Shown: in pieces, positions 6,533 through 14,340 of the stretch
Position numbering within the stretch: position 1 is the first letter of the stretch
How the letters are laid out: every line of letters starts with the position of its first letter
Source: an uncultured Flavobacteriales bacterium
GTDB lineage: Bacteria > Bacteroidota > Bacteroidia > Flavobacteriales_D > Sanyastnellaceae
DNA: 23,356 nucleotides
Direction of reading: 5' to 3'
NCBI GenBank assembly: GCA_937996585.1
Contig: CALKUW010000240.1
Span: forward strand, 1 to 23,356
The notes under the pieces: generated by a model
Seen by the model: the letters and a program-made list of their open reading frames with translations, nothing else
Told to the model about the DNA's origin: nothing
Databases searched by the model: none
Program-made: the position numbers and the translations under genes

Positions 6533-8008
6533 TCAGTTCAGGGAGAACCTCCCCTGGCCGCCGCTTTCAGTGCGCACGACATAGACGCCTTTCGGCCAAT
6601 CACTCACGAACCAATTCGTGGTCACGCCTGGAAAGGACATCCATTCGGCCTGCTGGCGCCCCATGGCATCGAACACGTAACAGCGCTCCTGGACAGCCGC
6701 ACCCGAGGTCAATCGCACCACTCCTTCGCTGCAATGCAGGCTGAGCCCGGGCTCCGGGGCTACTTCGCCCACGTGGCTGAAGGGCTCCGAGGCGCGCACC
6801 ACGAACAGGTGGCTCTGCGTGCTGATGGCGATGTTCCCACTCTCGAAGTAGGGGTAGACGTTCCAGGCTCCCCCGCCCGTTCCCGTCTGGTTGGAAAAGG
6901 GATTCGTGTCGAAATACGCGATCTCCTCGAGGCTCGGAGCGGAAGTATCCCCGATGGCCAGCACCTGCAAGCCGGCGAAATAGTTGGCTTCGTAGACGAA
7001 TCCCTGGTGGGTGTAGAGGTTGTGGTCGGTGACCGCCAGGCTGCCCTCATGGAAGCCGACGATGAACGGGTTGTCGAGGTCCTGCACGTCCAGGATCCAC
7101 GTCCGGGTCTGCTGGGCAATGCCCGCCGCTTCATCCATCTCGTCGTTCATCAGAACGAAGCGCTGGTCTTCCGTGAGCCATCCCTGGTGGGGATAGACGA
7201 ATTCAGGTCCCGCCAGGCTCGACAGGGTCTGACAGTCCGTCTTGTCCTCCACATCCACGATGTGGCACCCGCTGAAGCCACTGAAGGCAAACGCGATTTC
7301 CTTGCCGTTGTGGTCCGCGTCGGGTCCGGTGTAGACCACGATCTGCGCATCGTGGACATAGAATTCGTCCCAGGCTCCAGCCAGCGTGGGATCGGAAGGA
7401 TCGGATACGTCCACGATGTGCAGGCCGCCATTGAAGGTATCGGTGCCCACACCGTAAACGAAATCGGTCTGGGGATTGGCGGCCACGTTGTGTGCACTGC
7501 CGAACCCGGTGTAGAAAGCGAGTGTTCCCAGTGAGGACATGGGCTCCATGGTGGGCACCTGTGTCAGGTCTACGACCTGCATGCCGTGTTCACCGGCTTC
7601 GCTGACGATGTACGCCACATCACCGATGACCTTGATGTCCCGCCAGAGACTGGGCACCGAAGAGGTGGGCACATTGGCGATCATGTTCGGATTGACGGGG
7701 TCGGTGATCTCCACGATGGACGTGCCGTCGCTGCGGCCGAAGAGCACGAATTCCCGACCCTCGGAGGCCCAGCCCCAGCAGTCGTTGCCGTTGCCCGGGG
7801 GGACACCGCCGAGCTCCTCGAATGACCTCACGCTCATCAGGTCGATCCCCTCACAGGGGTACTGACCCGCCATGCCATCCTCGCAGGGCACCTGCGCCAG
7901 GATGGAGGAAACCGTGAGCAACCATGCGCCGGCCAAGATCATGGCGCGGCGCGCGGCGTCACCAGTCGGCAGCGCGTTTTTCGAGGTCGTGGAGGGAGAC
8001 GTATTCAT
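6533..8008 (-). CDS. Secreted choice-of-anchor B family protein with T9SS C-terminal sorting tail
   Basis: About 491 residues. The body consists of repeated beta-propeller-like units with phrases such as IVEITDPVNPNMIANV, MQVVDLTQV, LHIVDVSDPSDPTLAG, CHIVDVEDKTDC and WILDVQDLDNPFIVG, the pattern of LVIVP-repeat/choice-of-anchor B proteins. The C-terminal some 70 residues resemble a type A Por secretion domain, with CYVFDAMGRQ and WPKGVYVVRTESGGQGRFSLN-like ending (tail Gly-Arg-Phe-Ser-Leu-Asn). A signal peptide is visible (RRAMILAGAWLLTVSSILAQ, cleavage likely after the last Ala). The start is uncertain. ATG 8008 keeps the arginines of the n-region but overlaps the upstream small gene by 50 nt. 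ATG 7945 avoids the overlap but leaves a signal peptide without positive charge. Expected on the cell surface or released; ligand unknown. Confidence 0.82.
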   Translation of the reverse strand: MNTSPSTTSKNALPTGDAARRAMILAGAWLLTVSSILAQVPCEDGMAGQYPCEGIDLMSVRSFEELGGVPPGNGNDCWGWASEGREFVLFGRSDGTSIVEITDPVNPNMIANVPTSSVPSLWRDIKVIGDVAYIVSEAGEHGMQVVDLTQVPTMEPMSSLGTLAFYTGFGSAHNVAANPQTDFVYGVGTDTFNGGLHIVDVSDPSDPTLAGAWDEFYVHDAQIVVYTGPDADHNGKEIAFAFSGFSGCHIVDVEDKTDCQTLSSLAGPEFVYPHQGWLTEDQRFVLMNDEMDEAAGIAQQTRTWILDVQDLDNPFIVGFHEGSLAVTDHNLYTHQGFVYEANYFAGLQVLAIGDTSAPSLEEIAYFDTNPFSNQTGTGGGAWNVYPYFESGNIAISTQSHLFVVRASEPFSHVGEVAPEPGLSLHCSEGVVRLTSGAAVQERCYVFDAMGRQQAEWMSFPGVTTNWFVSDWPKGVYVVRTESGGQGRFSLN

Positions 8009-8252
8009 CGTGGTTGAGATCATGTAGGGTATGACGAAGGCGGTCGAGGAACCGTTGCTTGAGCACGGGCGTTCCCGACGGTCGGTACCCAATGACCAGT
8101 TGCCTTGCCCGGATGTTCTCCCGGAGCTCCTCCACCGCCGCCTCCATGGCGGAAATGTCCTCCCCCCTGTCCAAGGCCATCAGGGCCTCCACGAGGGCGA
8201 GCTTGCGCGCCGCGATGGACATTCCCTTTCCCGAACCGTCCGTACCACTCAT
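7959..8252 (-). CDS. Small antitoxin-like protein without an adjacent toxin
   Basis: A 97-residue protein. After a Gly/Ser-rich leader comes a helical region (AARKLALVEALMAL, then ISAMEAAVEELRENI) followed by VIGYRPSGTPVLKQRFLDRL and a C-terminus of YVSLHDLEKRAADW. The GY-x(2)-G-x-P-x(3)-FL...SLxDLEK...W pattern is what I recall from small Bacteroidota antitoxins paired with RelE/ParE-type toxins; this is recognition from memory, not alignment. No toxin follows: the next gene encodes the secreted propeller protein. The ATG at 8252 shares its A with the TGA of the M49 peptidase gene (TGATG), so translation is probably coupled; an internal Met 10 residues later is an alternative start. The 3' end overlaps the likely start of the next gene. 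Confidence 0.6.
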   Translation of the reverse strand: MSGTDGSGKGMSIAARKLALVEALMALDRGEDISAMEAAVEELRENIRARQLVIGYRPSGTPVLKQRFLDRLRHTLHDLNHDEYVSLHDLEKRAADW

Positions 8253-10369
8253 CAATTTTCCAGCGGAAGGGTGCTGTAGCGCTTGTCGTAGTCGAGCATC
8301 TGCTCAGTGAAGTCCTCGGGGTACGAGAGCTTGGCGTCGACCAGTTCTCCGGTCTCGGCATCGAATGACGGCGTCAGCTGCGGGTTGATGAATCCACCGT
8401 AGGGCGCAATGCCTAGGGCCTCTGCACGGTCCAGCACCTGCTGGTGGATGACGGGGTCAACCTTGACACCGTACCCTTCCACCAAGGCCTTGGCGGCCTC
8501 GTAGTCGCCTTGGGACTTGATGCGCTGCACCTCGCGGAGCAACTCACCGAAGAGCTCCCGCACGCGGTCGTAGTCCTCGATGTTGTAGAAGGTCTTTCCA
8601 TCGCGCTCGATCTCCCGGATGCTGTTGTCTGCTGCGGCGCGCTCGACCACCCAGTGGCTCACCCAGGCGCGGTTGCGCATGTGGGCCTCCTCGATGTCAT
8701 CGCCTACTTCGAGGCGACGGAGCTGCATCAGCATGCCGTTGCGGATGTAGCTGTCGTACTCGGAGCGCCCTGTTTCCAGGTTCTTGACGAGGCCCAGCTC
8801 GATGAGCTTCTCGTCGAGCATGAAGAAGAGGGCGACAAGGTCGGCACGACCTTCCTCCAGGGTGCTGGCGTACTCCTTGATGGTGCTGGCCGGCTCCAAC
8901 ACACCGGGCTCGAGTTGACCACTGGCGTGTCCGATGACCTCGTGGAAGGCTGTGTGGATCTTGCCCGCCAGCGTGCCGTGGGTGCGGGCCCGTGCCTTCT
9001 CCACATCGTCAAAGGCGAACTCGTCGGTCAATCCACCGCCACCGGCATTGTCATAGGCATCGATGATGTTGCCGAGGCTTACGCTCTTCGAACCGTGAAT
9101 GGTCCGGATCCAGTTGGCGTTGGGCAGGTTCACCCCGATGGGGGTGCTTGGAGAGGCGTCACCGGCCTCACCCACCACATTCACCACGTTGTAGGTGATG
9201 CCTACGACCTCCTTCTTCTTGTGCTCATCCATGAAGGGCATGTGGTCCTCAAACCACTGTGCGTTGTCCATCATGACCGCCATGCGCTCGGATGCGTCGA
9301 AGTCCTTGATCTGGACAATGGTCTCGTAGCTTCCGGTGTACCCCAGCGGATCGTTGTAGACCTCCACGAAGCCATTGATGTAGTCAATGTCGCCCTCGGT
9401 GTCCTTGACCCAGTTGATGTTGTAAAGGCTCCACTTCTCGAGGTCGCCCGTGCGGTAGTAGTCCACCAGGTGACGCAGGGCAGCAGCCTGCTTTTCATTC
9501 TCGGCGAACTGCTGCGCCATCTCGAGCCAGTAGCACACCTTTTCGAGGGCGGGGCCATAGAGTCCTCCGACCTTGTACGTCTCTTCAACCACATTGCCCT
9601 CGGCATCCTTGACGAGGCGGCTGTTCAGGCCTTTCTCCACCGGCTTGTTGCGGTCGAGCTCATAGGCATCGAAGTAGGCCTGGGCCTCCGCGGTGGTCAT
9701 GTTCGGGCCGTAGAAGTTCACGGCACTGGCTTCCACCAGCCCCTTCTCTGCATCGAGCTCCACCTTTTTGGCCTCGCGGGCGGGGTCGTACAGCATGTCG
9801 AGGACCTCGGCAGTACCCGCATCCAGGGCGATGCCACTCTCCTCGAGGACGTGCTCGAAGTAGGCGCGACCGCACTCCGGCGTGATCTTGGCGTTGGAGT
9901 AATGGTGGTGAATGCCGTTGGAGAACCACACCCGCTTGGCAAACGTGTGGAAACGCTGCCAGCCCTGGGTTCCGCGGTCGCCCTTGAAGTTGTTGTGCGC
10001 CTCATCGACCATGTGCCGGACGCGCAGGTTGTAGCGGTTGTTCTGGTCGTACATCATGTCGCGGCCGTACAGACCCGCCTCGGTCAGACAGTAAGCCAGG
10101 CAACGTTGCTGCTGGGTCAACTTGTTCCATCCGGGCACCTGGTAACGGATCATCTTGAGGTCGGCGAATTGTTCGGTCTGCCAGACGAAGCCGTTGGCAT
10201 CGGCTTCACCTGCCTTGGTGTCCACCTCGGTGGCCGGCATGCCGTCCTCACCGAAATCGGCGGAAGGGCCGGCGCATCCTGACAGCACCATGGCTGCCGT
10301 GAACAGGGTCAGGAACAGGTTCGGGAACCGGGTGGGAAATCCACCCTCTTTGTGGGAATTGTTATGCAT
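8252..10369 (-). CDS. M49 family metallopeptidase (dipeptidyl-peptidase III-like) lipoprotein
   Basis: A 705-residue zinc peptidase of the dipeptidyl-peptidase III family, which trims dipeptides from the N-terminus of oligopeptides. The six-residue zinc motif reads HEVIGH (476-481) where HELLGH is the usual form, and the second motif EEGRAD (505-510) supplies the third zinc ligand. The N-terminus is a lipoprotein signal with lipobox LSGC (Cys32), so the enzyme should be anchored in the envelope, unlike the cytosolic eukaryotic DPP III. Bacteroidota members are known to carry this extra signal. The upstream TAATTTTC element fits the ATG at 10369 with a short leader. The downstream small gene overlaps by 1 nt. 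Confidence 0.93.
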   Translation of the reverse strand: MHNNSHKEGGFPTRFPNLFLTLFTAAMVLSGCAGPSADFGEDGMPATEVDTKAGEADANGFVWQTEQFADLKMIRYQVPGWNKLTQQQRCLAYCLTEAGLYGRDMMYDQNNRYNLRVRHMVDEAHNNFKGDRGTQGWQRFHTFAKRVWFSNGIHHHYSNAKITPECGRAYFEHVLEESGIALDAGTAEVLDMLYDPAREAKKVELDAEKGLVEASAVNFYGPNMTTAEAQAYFDAYELDRNKPVEKGLNSRLVKDAEGNVVEETYKVGGLYGPALEKVCYWLEMAQQFAENEKQAAALRHLVDYYRTGDLEKWSLYNINWVKDTEGDIDYINGFVEVYNDPLGYTGSYETIVQIKDFDASERMAVMMDNAQWFEDHMPFMDEHKKKEVVGITYNVVNVVGEAGDASPSTPIGVNLPNANWIRTIHGSKSVSLGNIIDAYDNAGGGGLTDEFAFDDVEKARARTHGTLAGKIHTAFHEVIGHASGQLEPGVLEPASTIKEYASTLEEGRADLVALFFMLDEKLIELGLVKNLETGRSEYDSYIRNGMLMQLRRLEVGDDIEEAHMRNRAWVSHWVVERAAADNSIREIERDGKTFYNIEDYDRVRELFGELLREVQRIKSQGDYEAAKALVEGYGVKVDPVIHQQVLDRAEALGIAPYGGFINPQLTPSFDAETGELVDAKLSYPEDFTEQMLDYDKRYSTLPLEN

Positions 10370-10461
10370 CGCTCAAGGCTTGGGGGGCGAAAATTAGGCA
10401 ATCTTGCACCGCCGTGGGGGCATGGGCTGCAGATGGTCCTTCCCTGCCAACCTGTTTACCC
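10370..10461. other. Divergent intergenic region between the M49 peptidase and LptF/LptG-family genes
   Basis: Ninety-two bases between divergent genes. On the minus side a TAATTTTC element is annotated separately. On the plus side I see no convincing -7 element and no Shine-Dalgarno before the GTG at 10462. No hairpin or repeat stands out. Confidence 0.55.
10389..10396 (-). promoter_or_regulatory. Candidate -7 element for the M49 peptidase gene
   Basis: Read on the minus strand this is TAATTTTC, followed by G: one mismatch to TAnnTTTG. It lies 19 nt before the ATG at 10369, implying a short untranslated leader of about 14 nt. No clear -33 TTG is visible at standard spacing. Confidence 0.35.
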
Positions 10462-11865
10462 GTGAAGCGCACCACCCGACTCCTGCTCCGATCGTTCGTG
10501 GGTCCCTTCGTGGTGACATTCCTGGTGGCCCTGTTCTTCCTAGACATGCAGTTCCTCTGGGTCTACGCCGATGAGCTGATCGGAAAGGGACTCGCCCTGC
10601 ATGTCGTCCTCGAGTTGCTGCTCTACGCATCGGCCAGGCTGGTCAACCTCGCCTTGCCGCTCGCTATCCTTATGAGCAGCATCATGACGCTCGGTGCGCT
10701 GGCCGAGCACCAGGAACTCACAGCCCTGAAGTCTTCCGGCATGCGGTTGGGCCGCATCATGCGGCCGCTGGTCGTCACCATGTTCCTCGTCGCCGGAGGT
10801 GCCCTGATGTTCGCCAACTACGCCTGGCCGGTGGCCAACCTGAAATTCCGGACCCTCCTCTACAGCGTGACGCGGAAAAAGCCCACACTCAACCTCGAGG
10901 ACGGCGTGTTCTACAACGGCATCGAGGGCTATGCGATCCGTGCGGCACGCGTCGACCAGGAAACCGGCGCACTCGAAGATGTGCTCATCCACCAGCACGG
11001 AGGGGGCAGGGATGGCGCCGGCCTGGTCATCGAATCAAGGACCGGCACCATGCAGACGTCGCGAACGGGGCGCTTCCTCATCCTGGACCTCGTCGACGGT
11101 GCCAGCCACGAGGAGCGGATGGAACCAGGCGTGCGGCAGCGGGAACGCACCTACCCCCATTTGCGCACGCGCTTTGCGGAGCAGCGCATCCGCATCGACC
11201 TGAGCAGCCTGGATTTCGCCAAGGCGGATGAAGCCCTGTTCAAACGCGCCTACGAGATGATGAGCCTCGGTCAGCTGACGGCGGCCATTGACTCCCTCGA
11301 AGGAGAACGCACCCACATGGCAGCAGCCCTGCAGGAATTCGGGCGGCGCAGCTTGAACAAGCCCACCATTGACCGCACCGGCGTCTTCGAACTGGACTCA
11401 TCCGCCGTCCACGTCGATTGGCTCGCCCGCCTCGGACCTTCAGCAGAACGCCGGGTCTTCGATTCTGCCGGCGAGATGCTGAGAAATGCCATACAGACGG
11501 CTCGGAACCAGGCCGATGACCGCATGTCCAAGCGGGCGCTGTCCGACCGTCACGCCATCGAATGGCACCGCAAACTCTTCCTCGCCTCGGCCTGCATCCT
11601 GCTCTTCCTGATCGGGGCACCTTTGGGGGCCATCATCCGAAAAGGTGGACTCGGCCTGCCCACGGTATTGGCCATCCTGTTGTTCGTTCTGTATTACGTC
11701 ATCACCATCATGGGCGAGCGCATGGTCCGGTCGGGCACCCTGTCCCCTGCCTGGGGCATGTGGCTCGGAACATTGGTGATGGTTCCGGCCGCCATCCTGC
11801 TCAACTTCCGGGCTGCACGTGAGATTTCATGGCGCCCCTTTTCCCGGACGCGCGCCGGTCAATAA
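10462..11865 (+). CDS. LptF/LptG family permease (lipopolysaccharide export)
   Basis: A 467-residue YjgP/YjgQ-family protein, the membrane part of the LptBFG transporter that extracts LPS from the inner membrane. It shows N-terminal hydrophobic helices (about 8-30, 44-75 and 90-120), a long soluble central part expected to face the periplasm, and C-terminal helices from about 370 onward, including FLIGAPLGAIIRKGGLGLP, a conserved segment in the family. The GTG at 10462 is chosen because the first conserved residues, KRTTRLLLRSFVGPF, follow it immediately; the upstream frame to 10414 looks non-coding. Bacteroidota often encode LptF/LptG-type proteins away from one another, and no second copy is in the window. 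The glycosyltransferase gene begins 13 nt after the stop. Confidence 0.9.
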   Translation: MKRTTRLLLRSFVGPFVVTFLVALFFLDMQFLWVYADELIGKGLALHVVLELLLYASARLVNLALPLAILMSSIMTLGALAEHQELTALKSSGMRLGRIMRPLVVTMFLVAGGALMFANYAWPVANLKFRTLLYSVTRKKPTLNLEDGVFYNGIEGYAIRAARVDQETGALEDVLIHQHGGGRDGAGLVIESRTGTMQTSRTGRFLILDLVDGASHEERMEPGVRQRERTYPHLRTRFAEQRIRIDLSSLDFAKADEALFKRAYEMMSLGQLTAAIDSLEGERTHMAAALQEFGRRSLNKPTIDRTGVFELDSSAVHVDWLARLGPSAERRVFDSAGEMLRNAIQTARNQADDRMSKRALSDRHAIEWHRKLFLASACILLFLIGAPLGAIIRKGGLGLPTVLAILLFVLYYVITIMGERMVRSGTLSPAWGMWLGTLVMVPAAILLNFRAAREISWRPFSRTRAGQ

Positions 11866-11878
11866 ATTGGTCTGACCC

Positions 11879-13096
11879 ATGCGCATCCTCCAGCTATGCC
11901 ACAAACCACCGCGGCCCGCCAAGGACGGAGGATGCCTGGCCATTGACGCGATCACCACCGGCATGATCAACAGCGGTGCCCGCGTCAAGGTCCTCACGGC
12001 CAGCACCCGCAAGCACCCCCTCGATCTCGAAGCGCTTGAACAGGGCTACATCGACGATACGGACATCGAAGGCATCGACCTCGAGACCGGTCTCGACATC
12101 CGGGATGCGTACATCGCCTTGTTGAATGGGGACTCTTACAACATCTCCCGGTTCTACAGCCACCAGTATGCGATGGTATTGCGCAAGGTCCTGTCAAGGG
12201 CGCGCTTCGATGTGGTTCATCTCGAAAGCCTGTACACGACGCCCTATATCGAGACCATCCGTATGCATGCCCCCACGGCCCTCATTTCCCTGAGGAGCCA
12301 CAACCACGAGTACCAGATCTGGGAGCAGCGCTACAAAGCCACCCGGAACCCCTTCCACCGCTTGGCCTTGCGCCACCTGACAAAAACCTTGGAACGCTAC
12401 GAAAAGGGTGTGATGAACGAGGTTGACACCATCGTCGCCATCAGTTCTGGCGAAGGTGAAGGCTATCGCAACTGGGGGTTCCAAGGCCCCATCCACGTGG
12501 CGGGATTCGGCATTTCGCCCGATGCGGAATGGCCGAATGCCGTGGTCAGAGGGCAGGCAGAGCGTAAGGGTCCACTCAAGCTGTTCCACCTGGGCGCCAT
12601 GGATTGGGGGCCCAACAAGGAAGGTGTGGAGTGGTTCATCCAATCGGTTTGGCCGGACATCCGACGCGCACATCCCGCAGCGGAATTCCACTTGGCGGGC
12701 AGGGGTCTCCCCCGCAACGCTTGGAGTGATACAGAAGGTATTGTGAACCATGGGGAGGTGGAGGATGCCGCTGCATTCGGGCGTCAGTTCGATCTACTCG
12801 TCGTTCCCCTGCTGCGCGGGGCAGGCATCCGGATCAAGATTGTGGAAGCGCTCAGCCGGGGGATCCCCGTGGCCTCCACCTCCACAGGCCTGCATGGGCT
12901 GGAGTTGCGCGATGCGGATTGTGTGGTCCAGGCCGAGCCGGAGGCCTTCGGTGGGGCCATCATCGACTTGCTTCACCACCCGGAACGGCTCCCTTTGCTT
13001 GCCGAGGCAGGACGTGAAGCCGCCCGGGTCAGCTTTGACCGGGACACCATCGGCGCCGATCTGCTGGAATTCTACAAAGGGCATGTCCGCTACTGA
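11879..13096 (+). CDS. Glycosyltransferase family 4 protein
   Basis: A 405-residue retaining glycosyltransferase with the two-Rossmann GT-B layout. The N-terminal domain opens with MRILQLCHKPPRPAKDGGCL, with a glycine loop for the acceptor side, and carries FDVVHLESLYTTPY at about 110-123. The C-terminal donor-binding domain opens at LKLFHLGAMDWGPNKEG and has the GT4 motif GAGIRIKIVEALSRGIPV (about 316-333), whose E in VEALS contacts the nucleotide sugar. No membrane helix is visible. It follows the LPS permease gene by 13 nt and overlaps the next glycosyltransferase by 14 nt, suggesting a role in envelope glycan or O-antigen assembly. Sugar specificity cannot be told. Confidence 0.88.
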   Translation: MRILQLCHKPPRPAKDGGCLAIDAITTGMINSGARVKVLTASTRKHPLDLEALEQGYIDDTDIEGIDLETGLDIRDAYIALLNGDSYNISRFYSHQYAMVLRKVLSRARFDVVHLESLYTTPYIETIRMHAPTALISLRSHNHEYQIWEQRYKATRNPFHRLALRHLTKTLERYEKGVMNEVDTIVAISSGEGEGYRNWGFQGPIHVAGFGISPDAEWPNAVVRGQAERKGPLKLFHLGAMDWGPNKEGVEWFIQSVWPDIRRAHPAAEFHLAGRGLPRNAWSDTEGIVNHGEVEDAAAFGRQFDLLVVPLLRGAGIRIKIVEALSRGIPVASTSTGLHGLELRDADCVVQAEPEAFGGAIIDLLHHPERLPLLAEAGREAARVSFDRDTIGADLLEFYKGHVRY

Positions 13097-14312
13097 GCAC
13101 AAGCCCAGGCTCGCGGTGCTCACCCCCCGCTTTCCCCTTCCGCTGAACAAGGGTGACAGGCTGCGCATTTTCCATCAGCTCGAAGTGCTGCATCGGCATT
13201 TCGAAGTGGACCTGCATTGCCTGTCCTTCAGGCAGGTCTCGGTGCCTGAAATCGAATCCCTAAGGGGCCGTTGCTCCCAGGTTACGGTGCACCGATTGAG
13301 CGTACTCAAAGCAGCCTTCAGGATGTTGTGGGCTCCGCTGTCACGCCGCCCCTTCCAGGTGCTCCTCTTCACTGAGCGGCTGCTCATCCGACGCATCCGT
13401 GCGGCCATCATGGAAGGGCAGCCAGATGTGTTGCTGGCACAAATGGTGCGTACGGCGGAATACGTGAAGGACCTCGATGCCGTGCCGCACGTGCTCGACA
13501 TCATGGACACCCTGCATGCGGGCGCCGAAAGGGAGGCTGAACGTGCGCCCTGGTGGAAGCGCCCACTGCTCCTTGAAGAAGGGCGACGCCTGCTTCGATA
13601 CGAACACCGGATGCCGCAGTACTTCGACGCCTGCACCATCATTTCCGAACAGGACAGGCAGTTGCTTCCCCACCCCGACCGGGACGAGGTGCACATCGTG
13701 CCGAACGGAGTCGACCTCGACTTCTTCTCCACCTCCAATCCGATTCCCCCGATGGACATCGGTCGTCCCCGCACTTTTGATGTTGCCTTTTGTGGCAACC
13801 TGGGATACGCACCGAATGTTGTGGCCGCCCGGTTCCTTGCACGGGAGGTGGCTCCGGCATTCGAGGAGCTGACCGGCAAGCCGCTGAACATCCTCATCTC
13901 CGGTGCCCAGCCGAGTGCCGCGGTGCGGGCCCTGCACTCCGCCCACGTGCACATTGCAGGCGATGTCGAGGACATCCGCTCCGCCTATCTGGCGGCCCCG
14001 ATTTTCGTCGCTCCCATGCTCGTCAACACCGGGCTCCAAAACAAATTGCTGGAAGCCATGGCTTTGGACAGGGCGTGCCTGACCACCCCCCGGGCCCTGG
14101 CCGCCCTGGGGTGCGATACCGGTTCGGCCGTGGTGACGGCCGAGGACGCGTCCGGATTTGCCGAAGCCATAAGCGCCTTGCTTCAGGATGCCGATGAACG
14201 CGACAGAATGGCTGGAGAGGGCAACCGATTGGTGCGGGAGCATTTCTCGTGGACCGCTGCATCGGTAACCTTGGTTGCACTGTTGCAAAACGAAGCTTCA
14301 GGAAGGCGCTGA
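13083..14312 (+). CDS. Glycosyltransferase family 4 protein, Stp1/TIGR03087-like
   Basis: A 409-residue GT-B enzyme. The N-terminus, LAVLTPRFPLPLNKGDRLRIFH (10-31), and the middle segment with VLDIMDTLHAGAEREAER and ACTIISEQD resemble the sugar transferases associated with PEP-CTERM/exosortase systems (TIGR03087). The C-terminal domain has VPNGVDLDFF (about 205-214), a FCGNLGYAPN strand-loop and GLQNKLLEAMALDRACL (about 316-332), the donor-binding region with its conserved Glu. The ATG at 13083 overlaps the upstream gene by 14 nt; a longer frame reaching back to 12750 lies wholly within that gene and is rejected. No exosortase or PEP-CTERM protein is visible here, so the resemblance does not imply that system. 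Confidence 0.87.
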   Translation: MSATEHKPRLAVLTPRFPLPLNKGDRLRIFHQLEVLHRHFEVDLHCLSFRQVSVPEIESLRGRCSQVTVHRLSVLKAAFRMLWAPLSRRPFQVLLFTERLLIRRIRAAIMEGQPDVLLAQMVRTAEYVKDLDAVPHVLDIMDTLHAGAEREAERAPWWKRPLLLEEGRRLLRYEHRMPQYFDACTIISEQDRQLLPHPDRDEVHIVPNGVDLDFFSTSNPIPPMDIGRPRTFDVAFCGNLGYAPNVVAARFLAREVAPAFEELTGKPLNILISGAQPSAAVRALHSAHVHIAGDVEDIRSAYLAAPIFVAPMLVNTGLQNKLLEAMALDRACLTTPRALAALGCDTGSAVVTAEDASGFAEAISALLQDADERDRMAGEGNRLVREHFSWTAASVTLVALLQNEASGRR

Positions 14313-14328
14313 GGCTTCATCCCGACAT

Positions 14329-14336
14329 TATTTTTG
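14329..14336 (+). promoter_or_regulatory. Candidate -7 element (TATTTTTG) before the 2OG oxygenase gene
   Basis: TATTTTTG is an exact match to the Bacteroidota -7 consensus TAnnTTTG and ends 4 nt before the ATG at 14341. It sits in the 28-nt gap after the glycosyltransferase gene, so the oxygenase/transporter genes likely have their own promoter and a leaderless or nearly leaderless mRNA. No TTG is found at the ideal -33 spacing. Confidence 0.5.
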
Positions 14337-14340
14337 TTGT

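Noticed and set aside
8444..10282. A 612-residue open frame on the plus strand, antisense to the M49 peptidase gene
   Set aside because: The peptidase on the minus strand has intact HEVIGH and EEGRAD motifs and a lipobox. The antisense frame is a Val/Leu/His/Asp-rich mirror of its codons, with no recognisable domain, as expected in GC-rich DNA.
12750..13082. N-terminal extension of the second glycosyltransferase
   Set aside because: This stretch lies inside the first glycosyltransferase in another frame and reads as Ser/Cys/Pro-rich noise; the conserved N-terminus begins at 13083.
12794..13175. Possible mobile-element or exosortase locus suggested by the Stp1-like glycosyltransferase
   Set aside because: No transposase, integrase, exosortase, PEP-CTERM tail or flanking repeat is visible in the window.
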